Assembly: GCF_014524565.1 (NCBI RefSeq)
Contig: NZ_CP060139.1
Span: 3,851,501-3,915,500 of the forward strand
Reading direction: 5' to 3'
Origin: Croceimicrobium hydrocarbonivorans
Lineage (GTDB): Bacteria; Bacteroidota; Bacteroidia; Flavobacteriales; Schleiferiaceae
DNA length: 64,000 nt
The notes under the pieces are model-generated. The model did no database searches and was not told where the DNA came from. It was given only the letters and a program-made list of their open reading frames with translations. The stretch's first letter is position 1, and each line of letters opens with the position of its first letter. Of this stretch, positions 29,352 through 37,873 are shown piece after piece. A program made the translations under genes and the position numbers.

Positions 29352-30221
29352 ATGAGCGTACTTGTAAATAAAGATTCGAAAGTTATCGTACAGGGTTTTA
29401 CCGGAAGCGAAGGCACCTTCCACGCCGGTCAAATGATTGAAGCCGGAACCAACGTTGTAGGTGGTGTTACTCCGGGAAAAGGTGGTCAAAAACACCTGGA
29501 TCGCCCTGTGTTTAACACTGTAGCCGATGCAGTAAAAGAAACCGGAGCCAATGTTTCCATCATCTTCGTTCCACCTGCATTTGCAGCGGATGCAATTATG
29601 GAAGCAGCTGAAGCCGGAATCGGTGTAATCGTAGCCATTACAGAAGGTATTCCAGTGAAAGATATGATCACTGTTAAGGAATACATTCAAGATAAAGATT
29701 GTCGTTTAGTAGGACCTAACTGTCCTGGTGTTATGACTCCCGGTGGAGCGAAAGTAGGTATCATGCCTGCCTTTATCTTCAATCCTGGTCGTATCGGTAT
29801 CGTATCTAAATCCGGTACCTTAACCTACGAAGCAGTAGATCAAATTACCAAAGCGGGTATGGGTCAAAGTACTGCCATTGGTATTGGTGGAGACCCCATT
29901 ATCGGTACTTCTATGAAGGATGCCATCGAATTATTGATGAACGATCCTGAAACTGACGGTATTGTAATGATCGGTGAGATTGGTGGTCAGATGGAAGCTG
30001 AAGCCGCTCGTTGGATCAAAGAAAACGGAACTAAGCCAGTAGTTGGTTTTATTGCCGGTGAAACTGCTCCTAAAGGTCGTACCATGGGTCACGCCGGTGC
30101 AATTGTAGGTGGTAGCGAAGATACTGCCCAAGCTAAAAAAGCCATTATGCGCGAATGTGGAATCCACGTGGTTGATTCTCCTGCAAATATTGGTAGCAAA
30201 ATGACTGAAGTATTGGCCTAA
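29352..30221 (+). CDS. sucD: Succinyl-CoA ligase (ADP-forming) subunit alpha
   Basis: A 289-residue TCA-cycle enzyme subunit. CoA binds at the N-terminal [14 protein letters not shown] segment. The phosphohistidine is His247 ([13 protein letters not shown]), equivalent to E. coli His246. The ATP-grasp partner SucC is not adjacent; separated sucC and sucD are common in Bacteroidota. It converts succinyl-CoA to succinate with substrate-level phosphorylation. A terminator follows. Confidence 0.96.
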   Translation: MSVLVNKDSKVIVQGFTGSEGTFHAGQMIEAGTNVVGGVTPGKGGQKHLDRPVFNTVADAVKETGANVSIIFVPPAFAADAIMEAAEAGIGVIVAITEGIPVKDMITVKEYIQDKDCRLVGPNCPGVMTPGGAKVGIMPAFIFNPGRIGIVSKSGTLTYEAVDQITKAGMGQSTAIGIGGDPIIGTSMKDAIELLMNDPETDGIVMIGEIGGQMEAEAARWIKENGTKPVVGFIAGETAPKGRTMGHAGAIVGGSEDTAQAKKAIMRECGIHVVDSPANIGSKMTEVLA

Positions 30222-30240
30222 GTCCAATTCACAATATTTA

Positions 30241-30276
30241 AAATCCCAATGGTATCTTACCCTTGGGATTTTTTTA
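30241..30276 (+). terminator. Rho-independent terminator after sucD
   Basis: 9-bp stem AAATCCCAA/TTGGGATTT with a 13-base loop and a T run. It overlaps the short gap before prmC. Confidence 0.85.
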
Positions 30277-30298
30277 TGCCCAAAATTTAAATTCCGCT

Positions 30299-31123
30299 AT
30301 GGCAGATCTGGCAGCACTTAAACGTAGCTTTCTTCAAGCTTTGGATTCAGAATTACAATCTGAATATGAAGCGCGCTTCTTCAAGCTATTGGCTGATAAA
30401 TACCAATACAGTCGCTTGGATTATCTCAGTCAGAAGGAATGGCCAGAAAGCAATTTGAATACTTTGAAGCAGGATTTAGCGCAATTGGAAGCAGGCTATC
30501 CGGTTCAATACCTAATCGGCTGGACCGACTTTGCCGGAATGCAAATTGGAGTGAGTCCGGCTGTCTTGATTCCTCGTCCGGAAACGGAAGAATTAGTAAA
30601 GCTTGCTTTTCAGTATAAACCGGATGCCCAAAGAGCTATTGATTTGGGAACGGGTAGTGGTTGTATCGCCCTCGCTTTGGCGCAGAAAATTGAACAGGTC
30701 TATGCTCTGGATAAAAGTGAGGATGCTTTGATGCAGGCCCACGCCAATGCAAGATCTTTAAATCTCTCAGTAGAATTTATAGAAGGAGACATGTTGGGCG
30801 ACTCATCAAATTGGCCTCAAAATCTTGATCTGATTATCAGCAATCCGCCCTATGTGCGAGAATTGGAAAAAGCGGAGATGGAAGCGGGGGTTTATGAGAA
30901 GGAGCCCGAAATGGCTCTCTTTGTCCCTGATGATGATGCCTTACGCTTTTATAAGGCTATCGTGAACTATGCTCTAAAGGCCTTAAGTCAGAAGGGATTG
31001 CTAGCCTTGGAGATCAATCAATATCTGGGGCCGGAAATGCGTGCCTTGCTTGAAGCAAATTTTGAGAAGGTAGAGATCCTACAGGATCAATTTGGAAATG
31101 ATCGTTTTGCTCTGGCGCAATAG
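30299..31123 (+). CDS. prmC: Peptide chain release factor N5-glutamine methyltransferase
   Basis: Start set at the ATG at 30299; an in-frame TTG at 30263 falls inside the sucD terminator. About 274 residues. The N-terminal helical domain recognises release factors. The SAM-binding motif IDLGTGSGCIALALA and the catalytic NPPYV motif are present. The enzyme methylates the Gln of the GGQ motif of RF1 and RF2. A shared bidirectional terminator follows. Confidence 0.93.
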   Translation: MADLAALKRSFLQALDSELQSEYEARFFKLLADKYQYSRLDYLSQKEWPESNLNTLKQDLAQLEAGYPVQYLIGWTDFAGMQIGVSPAVLIPRPETEELVKLAFQYKPDAQRAIDLGTGSGCIALALAQKIEQVYALDKSEDALMQAHANARSLNLSVEFIEGDMLGDSSNWPQNLDLIISNPPYVRELEKAEMEAGVYEKEPEMALFVPDDDALRFYKAIVNYALKALSQKGLLALEINQYLGPEMRALLEANFEKVEILQDQFGNDRFALAQ

Positions 31124-31130
31124 GGCATAA

Positions 31131-31163
31131 AAAAAAGACCCATCCAAAAGGACGGGTCTTTTC
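31131..31163. terminator. Bidirectional terminator between prmC and the HU gene
   Basis: Stem AAAAGACCCATCC/GGACGGGTCTTTT with one mismatch and an AAAA loop. A tracts on the left and T tracts on the right fit termination in both directions. Confidence 0.85.
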
Positions 31164-31181
31164 AGTTGAAAATATTGTTTC

Positions 31182-31451
31182 TTAAAGCTTAGCGTTAAGC
31201 TCAGAACCAGCTTTAAATTTAGCAACAGTTTTAGCTGGAATTTGAATCGTTTGACCAGTCTGAGGGTTACGACCTTCGCGAGCTGAACGCTCAGAAGTAG
31301 AGAAGGTACCGAATCCAACTAAGGATACGCGACCACCGCCAGCCAAAGTTTCAGTCACTTTATCAGTGAAAGCGTCAAGGGCTTTTTTTGCAGCAGCTTT
31401 AGAGATACCTGCCTCAGCAGCCATAGCGTCAATAAGATCAGCTTTGTTCAT
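31182..31451 (-). CDS. hup: HU family DNA-binding protein
   Basis: An 89-residue histone-like nucleoid protein. The opening [11 protein letters not shown], the core [23 protein letters not shown] and the arm-tip motif RNPQTGQTI (proline at the kink site) are all standard. It binds DNA as a dimer and bends it. A promoter with TTTG and TATTTTTG boxes lies upstream. Confidence 0.95.
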   Translation of the reverse strand: MNKADLIDAMAAEAGISKAAAKKALDAFTDKVTETLAGGGRVSLVGFGTFSTSERSAREGRNPQTGQTIQIPAKTVAKFKAGSELNAKL

Positions 31452-31491
31452 TTCTTTAAATTTTGGTTAGACATTGTGATTCGAACACCAA

Positions 31492-31525
31492 CAAAAATAA
31501 CCGAAACCCGCTATCTACCAACAAA
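31492..31525 (-). promoter_or_regulatory. Promoter of the HU gene
   Basis: On the minus strand, TTTG (31522-31525) and TATTTTTG (31492-31499), an exact TAnnTTTG box, are 22 bases apart. Transcription would start near 31485, about 34 bases before the ATG. Confidence 0.55.
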
Positions 31526-31608
31526 TCAGGCTAAAAAAGCCAAGTATTGTTAAAAATTCAGAATCACTGTTAATAACATTGAAGCCTTACGCGTTAGTAA
31601 TCAGCTAC

Positions 31609-32547
31609 TTAATAAAAACGGCTCTCAGTATCAATCTCCTGTCCATTTAGGAAATCCAAGGCTTTCAGGCGTTTTTTGCCCTGTACTTGCAGGCTTAGGA
31701 GCTCCAAATCTTCACTATCGGTGGCCATAAAGAGCCTTTTTCCTTCACGAATCAGGCTTCCCGCTTGGGCATTCGATTTCCGATCGGTAAGGGCAGTTTC
31801 TAATATTTTGCAGGTTCCCTCAAAGCCAGGCACGGATAAATTGGCCCAGGCTGCAGGAAATGGCGACATACCACGTACCAGATTATGGATTTCTTGGGCT
31901 GGTCTATTGACCTCGACTTTTAAGTCTTCTTTGAAAATTTTAGGGGCATCCTTTAAAGGGCCTTCTAATGCTTGACTTTCGGCTTTCGCCTGATCTGTCT
32001 CAATTAAGTCCAGAGTCTCCAATACCAGTCCCTGACCTTCAATCATCATTCGATCGTGTAAGGATCCTGCATTTTCATTAGGACCTATGGGCATCTTTTT
32101 TTGAAGTATCACCGCACCGGTATCGATCTTTTCATCAATAAAGAAGGTGCTCAGGCCACTCTCGGTTTCGCCATTCACAATGGCCCAATTAATTGGCGCT
32201 GCTCCTCGGTATTGTGGCAGGAGAGAGGCGTGTAAGTTAAAGGTGCCTTTGGCGGGCATTTTCCAAACTTGCTCCGGTAACATTCTAAAGGCTACCACCA
32301 CAAATACATCAGCCTGATAGCTTTCCAGTTCTTTTAGGAAGTCGGGATTTTTCAGCTTTTCAGGCTGTAATACCGGAACCCCTAATTGAAGGGCCGTTTC
32401 TTTTACAGCGGAGGCTTTTAAACTACGGCCGCGGCCTGCAGGCTTGTCTACCGCCGTAACCACCGCTACCAGTTCATGTTTGGATTGATGAATAGCTTCT
32501 AAAATAGACGCCGCAAAAGGCGGAGTCCCCATGAAAATTACACGCAT
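31609..32547 (-). CDS. fmt: Methionyl-tRNA formyltransferase
   Basis: A 312-residue enzyme that formylates initiator Met-tRNA. Family features: N-terminal Rossmann formyltransferase domain with MGTPPFAASIL, the folate/catalytic core FNLHASLLPQYRGAAPINWAI, and a C-terminal OB-like domain. The His of LHASLLPQYRG and the later Asp of DTGAVI are the expected active-site residues. It lies 6 bases downstream of the DUF6588 gene's stop and is transcribed with it. Confidence 0.95.
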   Translation of the reverse strand: MRVIFMGTPPFAASILEAIHQSKHELVAVVTAVDKPAGRGRSLKASAVKETALQLGVPVLQPEKLKNPDFLKELESYQADVFVVVAFRMLPEQVWKMPAKGTFNLHASLLPQYRGAAPINWAIVNGETESGLSTFFIDEKIDTGAVILQKKMPIGPNENAGSLHDRMMIEGQGLVLETLDLIETDQAKAESQALEGPLKDAPKIFKEDLKVEVNRPAQEIHNLVRGMSPFPAAWANLSVPGFEGTCKILETALTDRKSNAQAGSLIREGKRLFMATDSEDLELLSLQVQGKKRLKALDFLNGQEIDTESRFY

Positions 32548-32553
32548 AAGTTC

Positions 32554-33573
32554 TTAGATATCCCAGCTAAAACCAAGACTTAGGTTAGCTCCATTATAAA
32601 CGCCAAAGGTATAATCTGCGCTCACGTATCCGAATACTAAGAACTTAAATCGTAAACCTAAATTTCCGGCCCATCCGCTACCACCAGTGCTGGAAATACT
32701 GATTGGGTCTGTAATGCTTTGCTCTGGGTTTAATGGATTACCCGGATTGATATAGTCATAAGTGCCTGAAACATCAATAGATGAGTTCAAGAAATTATAA
32801 CCCACACCACCGTAAATAGTAATGAATAAGAGTTTTTTACTGACTAACAAACGAGTCACAAAAGCACTGGCTTCCATGTCGATTCGCTTATCATTATTGG
32901 CATCGGGCTCAATATCCTGACCCAAGTTTAATTGGGAATAAGATGCAAAGGCCGCAATACTAAAGGGAATCAAACCTCCTTTGGGGATATAATTGGTGAT
33001 ATCATTTTTAAGACCCACACCCCAAATGCCTATTTCGGAACCGGTTAGGAAAGGCACACTGGTGGTAGGTAAATAACGTCCGCTTAATTCAAAATCGAAA
33101 GGCAAGCCAATTCCAGCGTGAATAGCCATCATAGGGGCAATGGAAACGCCTAAACCACTGGGCATATTAAATTCGGCATTGGCCAAACCCTGCAAATTGG
33201 GATCTGAATAACGTAAGCGCACCCCTGCATTATCTTCACCAAATACGGTTGGGGTCACATTGTCGGATGGATTTACTAATTCCAGTTCCTCCAGTTTAGT
33301 GGGATCAATTGTAAAGGATTGAAATTCGGAAGGCACAATCGCCACCGATGGGGTAAAGCCTAATTCGAAACGAAAGGTCTTCTTCACTTTGGCCGTATTG
33401 TACCAACCCTGTGTTAAGCCAAAGGCCATGGCTTCGCCGAAAGGCTGCAAATATCCACCACCTAAATAGTTGATATCATTCTGAGTTCCGGCGATAGAAG
33501 GACCAAAAGAAATTTGTGCATTTAGCTGCAAAGTCAGAGCAGCAAAGAGAAAGAGAGTAGCTATTTTTTTCAT
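32554..33573 (-). CDS. DUF6588 family outer-membrane protein
   Basis: 339 residues. A signal peptide (MKKIATLFLFAALTLQLNAQ) is followed by a helical segment (NYLGGGYLQPFGEAMAFGLTQGWYNTAKVKKTFRFELGF), a region with long loops, and alternating aromatic strands ending in the barrel-type terminus YNGANLSLGFSWDI. This is the DUF6588 pattern of Bacteroidota outer-membrane barrels; no function is known. It precedes fmt on the same strand. Confidence 0.75.
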   Translation of the reverse strand: MKKIATLFLFAALTLQLNAQISFGPSIAGTQNDINYLGGGYLQPFGEAMAFGLTQGWYNTAKVKKTFRFELGFTPSVAIVPSEFQSFTIDPTKLEELELVNPSDNVTPTVFGEDNAGVRLRYSDPNLQGLANAEFNMPSGLGVSIAPMMAIHAGIGLPFDFELSGRYLPTTSVPFLTGSEIGIWGVGLKNDITNYIPKGGLIPFSIAAFASYSQLNLGQDIEPDANNDKRIDMEASAFVTRLLVSKKLLFITIYGGVGYNFLNSSIDVSGTYDYINPGNPLNPEQSITDPISISSTGGSGWAGNLGLRFKFLVFGYVSADYTFGVYNGANLSLGFSWDI

Positions 33574-33612
33574 CTGAGGCTTTTTTCAAAAATAGAAAAT
33601 TCCTCGGCGCCC

Positions 33613-35502
33613 TCAGCTTAGCTTTAGTTTTTCTCCTTCCAAAGCCAAAACTTCCCATGCCAATAGCTCTCGGATCAAGGCTTTCGCCTGATTTGGATTT
33701 TCAAATAGTTTCTCCAATTCAGCATAGCTTTTTGGACCGGTTTCCAAGGCCTTTCGGATAATAGCTATGGCATTGGGCTTATTAAGCGGGGATTTCTGAC
33801 GTCTGCAAACATCACAAATGCCGCAATCCTCATTCAGGTTCTCACCAAAATAGGAGAGTAGGTTTTTCAAACGGCAGAGATCATCAATTTCCACAAAGTC
33901 TATTACCGCTTGTAATTGCTCTAAAAGCTCTGCCTTGCGCTTTTCGATAAACTGATCGCTCAATTGTAGATCCTTAAAATGCTGTCGGTCCTGCATTAAG
34001 GCCAGGCTGCCATGATCAGAGGCAGGGAGGTAATCAATCAATTCATGACTGTGCATCTGCTGCAAGGCCGCCTTAATCTTATAGGCGCTGGTATCCAGTC
34101 TTTGCGCTAAAAGGTTTTCATTGATGCGACCATAATCAATATCCAATCCGCCGTAAGAGCGTAAGAGTACCTTAAGGATTTTATCCAGCTGAGGATTCCG
34201 CAATTGATAATCGTATAAGGTGCGCCGATCTGCTTTTAAATGGAGGAGGGAGAAGCTGCGACCCTGACTGTTGAATTCCAAAATCGCTTCCTTATTCAAG
34301 ATGTTTAAAGCCTGTAAAGCCATATTGGGCCTGAATCGATAGCGTTCGGCAAAGGCCTTAAAATCGAATTCATAGGAACTGCCTTCTGCACTACCAATTC
34401 CGATTTGCAAGAAATTGATGAGCGCGCGATATACTCGAATCACTTCCTTACGATCTGGGAACGAGGCTAGAAACTTCTGCCTTAATTGAACCACATCCGA
34501 AGGGCCAACCAATACAAAAGACCAGGCTTTCTTGCCATCACGGGCCGCCCGACCCGCTTCCTGAAAATAGGCCTCCAGGGAATCCGGTAAATCCAAATGA
34601 ATCACCAAACGAACATCGGGTTTGTCAATACCCATCCCAAAGGCATTGGTGCATACCATCACGCGACAGCGATTTTGAACCCAATCCTTTTGCTTGCTTT
34701 GTCGTTCTTCCACACTGAGACCGGCATGGTAAAAATCAGCGGTATAGCCCGTTTGCTTTAACCATTGCGCTACTTCTACCGTTCCCCGGCGATTGCGAAG
34801 GTAGATTAAGGCCGTTCCCGGAATTTTATCCAGTAACTCCTTGCAGCGGCCCCATTTGTCCTCCGTTTTTAAAACATTATAAGCCAGTTCCGGACGGGCA
34901 AAGCTCTTTTTAAATACCTGTGCTGTTTTATTGAATTGCAGCTTTTGCTGAATATCCTCAACCACTTTAGGGGTGGCGGTGGCGGTTAAAGCCATCATGG
35001 GGATATCCGGGAAAAGCTCACGCAGCTTATATATTTCTAGATAGGGCGGTCGGAAATCATAACCCCATTGACTGATACAATGTGCCTCATCCACCACCAG
35101 AAAGTTCACCTTAACAAAGCTGAGGCGATGCATTAGTTTCTCCGACTGCAGGCTTTCGGGGGATAGGTATATGAATTTGTAATAGCCATTGCTGGCATTG
35201 TGTAGGGCTAATTCCTTTTGACTGCTATTTAAAGAAGAGTTTAAGGCTATGGCCTGAATGCCCACTCGCTTTAGGTTTTCCACCTGATCCGTCATGAGGG
35301 CGATTAAAGGTGATATCACTAAAGCACAGCCTTCACGAGCTAGTGTCGGGACCTGAAAACAAAGGGATTTACCTCCACCCGTAGGTAGCAAGGCCAGGGT
35401 ATCCTTATCCTCCAAAAGGGATTGAATAATGGATTCCTGCATGGGCCGAAACTCCGAATAGCCCCAATATTGCTTTAATATTTGGTGGATGTCTTTATCC
35501 AT
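33613..35502 (-). CDS. recQ: ATP-dependent DNA helicase, RecQ family
   Basis: A 629-residue 3'-5' DNA helicase. Motif I LLPTGGGKS (Lys45), DEAH in VVDEAHCISQWGYDFRPPY, motif VI EAGRAARDG, and the zinc-binding region with CRLKNLL...CGICDVC are all present. It acts in recombination repair and fork restart. It lacks a clear C-terminal HRDC domain. Many Bacteroidota carry two RecQ proteins; this is the shorter type. It overlaps the AAA_28 gene by 8 bases. Confidence 0.9.
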   Translation of the reverse strand: MDKDIHQILKQYWGYSEFRPMQESIIQSLLEDKDTLALLPTGGGKSLCFQVPTLAREGCALVISPLIALMTDQVENLKRVGIQAIALNSSLNSSQKELALHNASNGYYKFIYLSPESLQSEKLMHRLSFVKVNFLVVDEAHCISQWGYDFRPPYLEIYKLRELFPDIPMMALTATATPKVVEDIQQKLQFNKTAQVFKKSFARPELAYNVLKTEDKWGRCKELLDKIPGTALIYLRNRRGTVEVAQWLKQTGYTADFYHAGLSVEERQSKQKDWVQNRCRVMVCTNAFGMGIDKPDVRLVIHLDLPDSLEAYFQEAGRAARDGKKAWSFVLVGPSDVVQLRQKFLASFPDRKEVIRVYRALINFLQIGIGSAEGSSYEFDFKAFAERYRFRPNMALQALNILNKEAILEFNSQGRSFSLLHLKADRRTLYDYQLRNPQLDKILKVLLRSYGGLDIDYGRINENLLAQRLDTSAYKIKAALQQMHSHELIDYLPASDHGSLALMQDRQHFKDLQLSDQFIEKRKAELLEQLQAVIDFVEIDDLCRLKNLLSYFGENLNEDCGICDVCRRQKSPLNKPNAIAIIRKALETGPKSYAELEKLFENPNQAKALIRELLAWEVLALEGEKLKLS

Positions 35503-36034
35503 CCAAGCCTAAATGCTCTAGAATATAATTTACCCTTTCGGGTGGACTTATTTTGGGAACTTCCAAAACCGTATAACCCATTTCAGAATACATTTCGCGT
35601 AAAGCACGGTCGATGTCTAACATCAAATCCAAACCTTCCCAGCGCACTTCATCGGTATCGTAAATATCTTCCCAAGGCGGCATTAAGAAAATTTCAGGAT
35701 GGTAAGGATAGGCGCGGGAGGCTTCTTCTAGCTCACTGTTCTGCAGACCATCACGACGCAGATAAGCTAGATTATCCAAAATTCCACGATCGTAAAAAGT
35801 GATGCCATCCCGGGCTAAATCAAACTGATTTACCTGACGATCGAATAATTCAATGCCAAAACTGGCGTGATCTTTCCAGGGAACCCGGTCGCTATCTAGG
35901 GCTTGCTCTTCTGCAATTAATTGACGAGCCATTTCCGGAATCACCAAATAACCTTTGAGTTCCAAAAGATTAAGGACCGTGCTTTTACCGGTTCCGGGAG
36001 CGCCGGTTACAATAACGCGTTGTTTTCGGGGCAT
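35495..36034 (-). CDS. AAA_28 family ATPase (NadR/Ttd14-like)
   Basis: Start set at the ATG at 36034; the in-frame TTG 18 bases earlier is within the previous gene. About 179 residues. A Walker A GAPGTGKST lies near residue 11, and the lid region has FYDRGILDNLAYLRRDGL. The family resembles nucleotide kinases and NadR-type ATPases, and in Bacteroidota is often annotated only as ATP-binding. Substrate unknown. The stop overlaps the recQ start by 8 bases. Confidence 0.75.
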   Translation of the reverse strand: MPRKQRVIVTGAPGTGKSTVLNLLELKGYLVIPEMARQLIAEEQALDSDRVPWKDHASFGIELFDRQVNQFDLARDGITFYDRGILDNLAYLRRDGLQNSELEEASRAYPYHPEIFLMPPWEDIYDTDEVRWEGLDLMLDIDRALREMYSEMGYTVLEVPKISPPERVNYILEHLGLDG

Positions 36035-36035
36035 A

Positions 36036-36515
36036 TCAGTAATTGAGCCCAAATTTTCGGTAGATAAAACCTAAAATCCAAGCCGGACCGATTAATAAAA
36101 ATTGAAGATCTTTTAAAAAGGAAGGTTTGGCTCCTTCGATATGGTGTCCGATGAACTGACCAATCCAGGCCACTGCAAAGATGAGCAGGCTACTTTGCCA
36201 TAGTGGAAGAGGACCGAGCATTAATAATTTAGTAAGGTATAGGCATAAGGCCGAAAATAGAGCAATGCCAATGAAAAGCGGAAAGGATAAGCGCAGGTAA
36301 AAAAGCAGGCCGAAAATGATTAAAACCGTCCCGAAATGTAGATAGGGCTGCCAGCCTTCCGCGGCCCAGCTATTCAGGAAATCATGAGGTATAGCGGCCA
36401 ATAACGCGATAATGCTGAAGAAGATTGAAGGCACGCAAATAAAGTGAATCAGTTTATTGGTAGGGTTTTGATGACTTACCGCATATTCATCAAACCAAGT
36501 TTGAATACTTTTCAT
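36036..36515 (-). CDS. DUF962/Mpo1-like membrane protein
   Basis: 159 residues with four hydrophobic segments. The N-terminal motif WFDEYAVSHQNPTNKLIHFICVP is the signature of the Mpo1-like (DUF962/YGL010w) family; the histidines of SHQNPxNxxIHFICVP would bind iron. Yeast Mpo1 oxidises 2-hydroxy fatty acids. Whether the bacterial protein does the same is unknown. Another motif, IGQFIGHHIEGAKPS, matches the family end. Confidence 0.8.
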   Translation of the reverse strand: MKSIQTWFDEYAVSHQNPTNKLIHFICVPSIFFSIIALLAAIPHDFLNSWAAEGWQPYLHFGTVLIIFGLLFYLRLSFPLFIGIALFSALCLYLTKLLMLGPLPLWQSSLLIFAVAWIGQFIGHHIEGAKPSFLKDLQFLLIGPAWILGFIYRKFGLNY

Positions 36516-36565
36516 GGTCGATATTTAGTATTGCCTAAGTTAATTAAGTTTTCAACTTTTGCGGA

Positions 36566-36847
36566 ATGGACCCGCGCAAGGAAAAATACATGAAACTGAT
36601 GGGGCAGCTCACGGAAGGTTTTGATTGGCCTTCAGTGTACATGTTCAAATTTATTGTCCCCGCCGATAATTCGAAGATCGCTCAGGTTGAGAGTCTTTTC
36701 AATAGCAAAGAAGCACAGATCAGCATCCGCAATTCCCGTAAAGGAAATTTTGTGAGCATCACCGCCAAGGAGCTGATGATGAGCCCCGAAAAGGTGATTG
36801 AGCGCTATTTGGAAGCAGAAGGTATAGAAGGCCTAATCTCTCTCTAA
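36566..36847 (+). CDS. DUF493 family protein (YbeD-like)
   Basis: A 93-residue protein with the ferredoxin-like fold of the YbeD/DUF493 family: TEGFDWPSVYMFKFIVPADNSK, then the RKGNFVSITAKELMMSPEKVIERYLEAEGI core. It is cytoplasmic, with a regulatory or ligand-binding role in E. coli only inferred. It stands alone between divergent and convergent neighbours. Confidence 0.85.
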   Translation: MDPRKEKYMKLMGQLTEGFDWPSVYMFKFIVPADNSKIAQVESLFNSKEAQISIRNSRKGNFVSITAKELMMSPEKVIERYLEAEGIEGLISL

Positions 36848-37030
36848 TTACTGGCCAATAGCTTCGGCATTAAAAGATACGAGCTCTGAGTTTTCAATTT
36901 GGAGACTAAATTCTATGGGATTGCAGCAACGCTCGCAGTCCTCAATATAGCTTTGTTCCCTCACCGATAGGTCTACCAGTACCGATACCTCAGAAAAACA
37001 ATAGGGACAGGTATAGAATACTTCCTCCAT
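36848..37030 (-). CDS. CPXCG motif cysteine-rich protein
   Basis: Start set at the ATG at 37030 because the earlier in-frame start codon is a TTG inside the fpg gene. About 60 residues. The motif FYTCPYCFSEVSVLVDLS followed by YIEDCERCCNPI defines the family; four cysteines plus a further Cys form a probable zinc site. Function unknown. Confidence 0.8.
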   Translation of the reverse strand: MEEVFYTCPYCFSEVSVLVDLSVREQSYIEDCERCCNPIEFSLQIENSELVSFNAEAIGQ

Positions 37031-37034
37031 TAGC

Positions 37035-37826
37035 TTAAACGAGCTTTTGTTTTTCGGGTACAATAAAGGTTCCGCGTCCGCCCACTACCAGGCGTTCTAC
37101 CGGACTATTAGGATGATCTGGATGTATGGCCTTCTCCTTGCGGTAATTCACAAAGAAATGGGCCGGGAAATCACCATAATGAGTATCCTTTTGAATGGCT
37201 TCCCGCACTACTTTTTGGGCATCTAAAAGCAGTTCTTCCAATTTAGCCTCGCTAAGATTTTGGCAAGATGTATTGGGATGCACGCCACAATTAAAGAGTA
37301 CTTCATCGGCAATCCAATTGCCAATACCAGCATAGTGCTTTTGATCTAAGAGGGCGGTCTTTATAGCGATCTTTCGATTGGAAATTGATTTTATAAAATC
37401 CTCTTTTGCAACATTTAAGAGGTCTTTACCTAAATTGGAACTTAATCGATAAGCTTCCGGACTTTCTACAATTTCAATCACCCCGAATTTGCGTAAATCG
37501 CGGTAAGCCAGTTTATCGCCATCCTCAAATTGAATCACAAAGCGGGTGTATTTCGGCAGTTCATTATGCCGGAATAATTCCAGGTCGCCGGTCATGCCAA
37601 AATGAAGGTGCAACCAATTGCCTCCTGAAATTTGAGCAAAGAGGTATTTGCCAATCCGCTCGGTTTTTAGGAAAGCTTGACCAATCAAAGCCTTTTCCAG
37701 CTCTTCGGGGCTGGTTTTAAACACTTTGAAGAGGGGATCGTGAAATTCGAGAGCGCTAATTGTTTTATGCATAGCCGCCTTTTCAAAATATTGGCGCATG
37801 ATCTCTACTTCGGGTAATTCCGGCAT
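37035..37826 (-). CDS. mutM: Fpg/Nei family DNA glycosylase with zinc-less finger
   Basis: A 263-residue base-excision-repair enzyme. The catalytic N-terminus MPELPEVE gives Pro2 and Glu3, the beta-strand Lys60 (RIGKYLF) is present, and the helix-two-turn-helix has GIGNWIADE. The C-terminal finger keeps the catalytic arginine in VVGGRGT, but the four cysteine zinc ligands are missing. The segment reads IHPDHPNSPVERL in place of the first CxxC and GTFIVPEKQK in place of the second. Such zinc-less fingers are known from NEIL1 and plant Fpg. It would still excise oxidised purines or pyrimidines. It is divergent from the exonuclease gene. Confidence 0.88.
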   Translation of the reverse strand: MPELPEVEIMRQYFEKAAMHKTISALEFHDPLFKVFKTSPEELEKALIGQAFLKTERIGKYLFAQISGGNWLHLHFGMTGDLELFRHNELPKYTRFVIQFEDGDKLAYRDLRKFGVIEIVESPEAYRLSSNLGKDLLNVAKEDFIKSISNRKIAIKTALLDQKHYAGIGNWIADEVLFNCGVHPNTSCQNLSEAKLEELLLDAQKVVREAIQKDTHYGDFPAHFFVNYRKEKAIHPDHPNSPVERLVVGGRGTFIVPEKQKLV

Positions 37827-37873
37827 CTTTATCTTTGCTTTTAGAGTCTCAATAATACCATCTTTTTAGCGCA

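Noticed and set aside
30263-30298. Upstream in-frame TTG start for prmC
   Set aside because: It lies inside the sucD terminator stem and adds residues not expected in PrmC. The ATG at 30299 fits.
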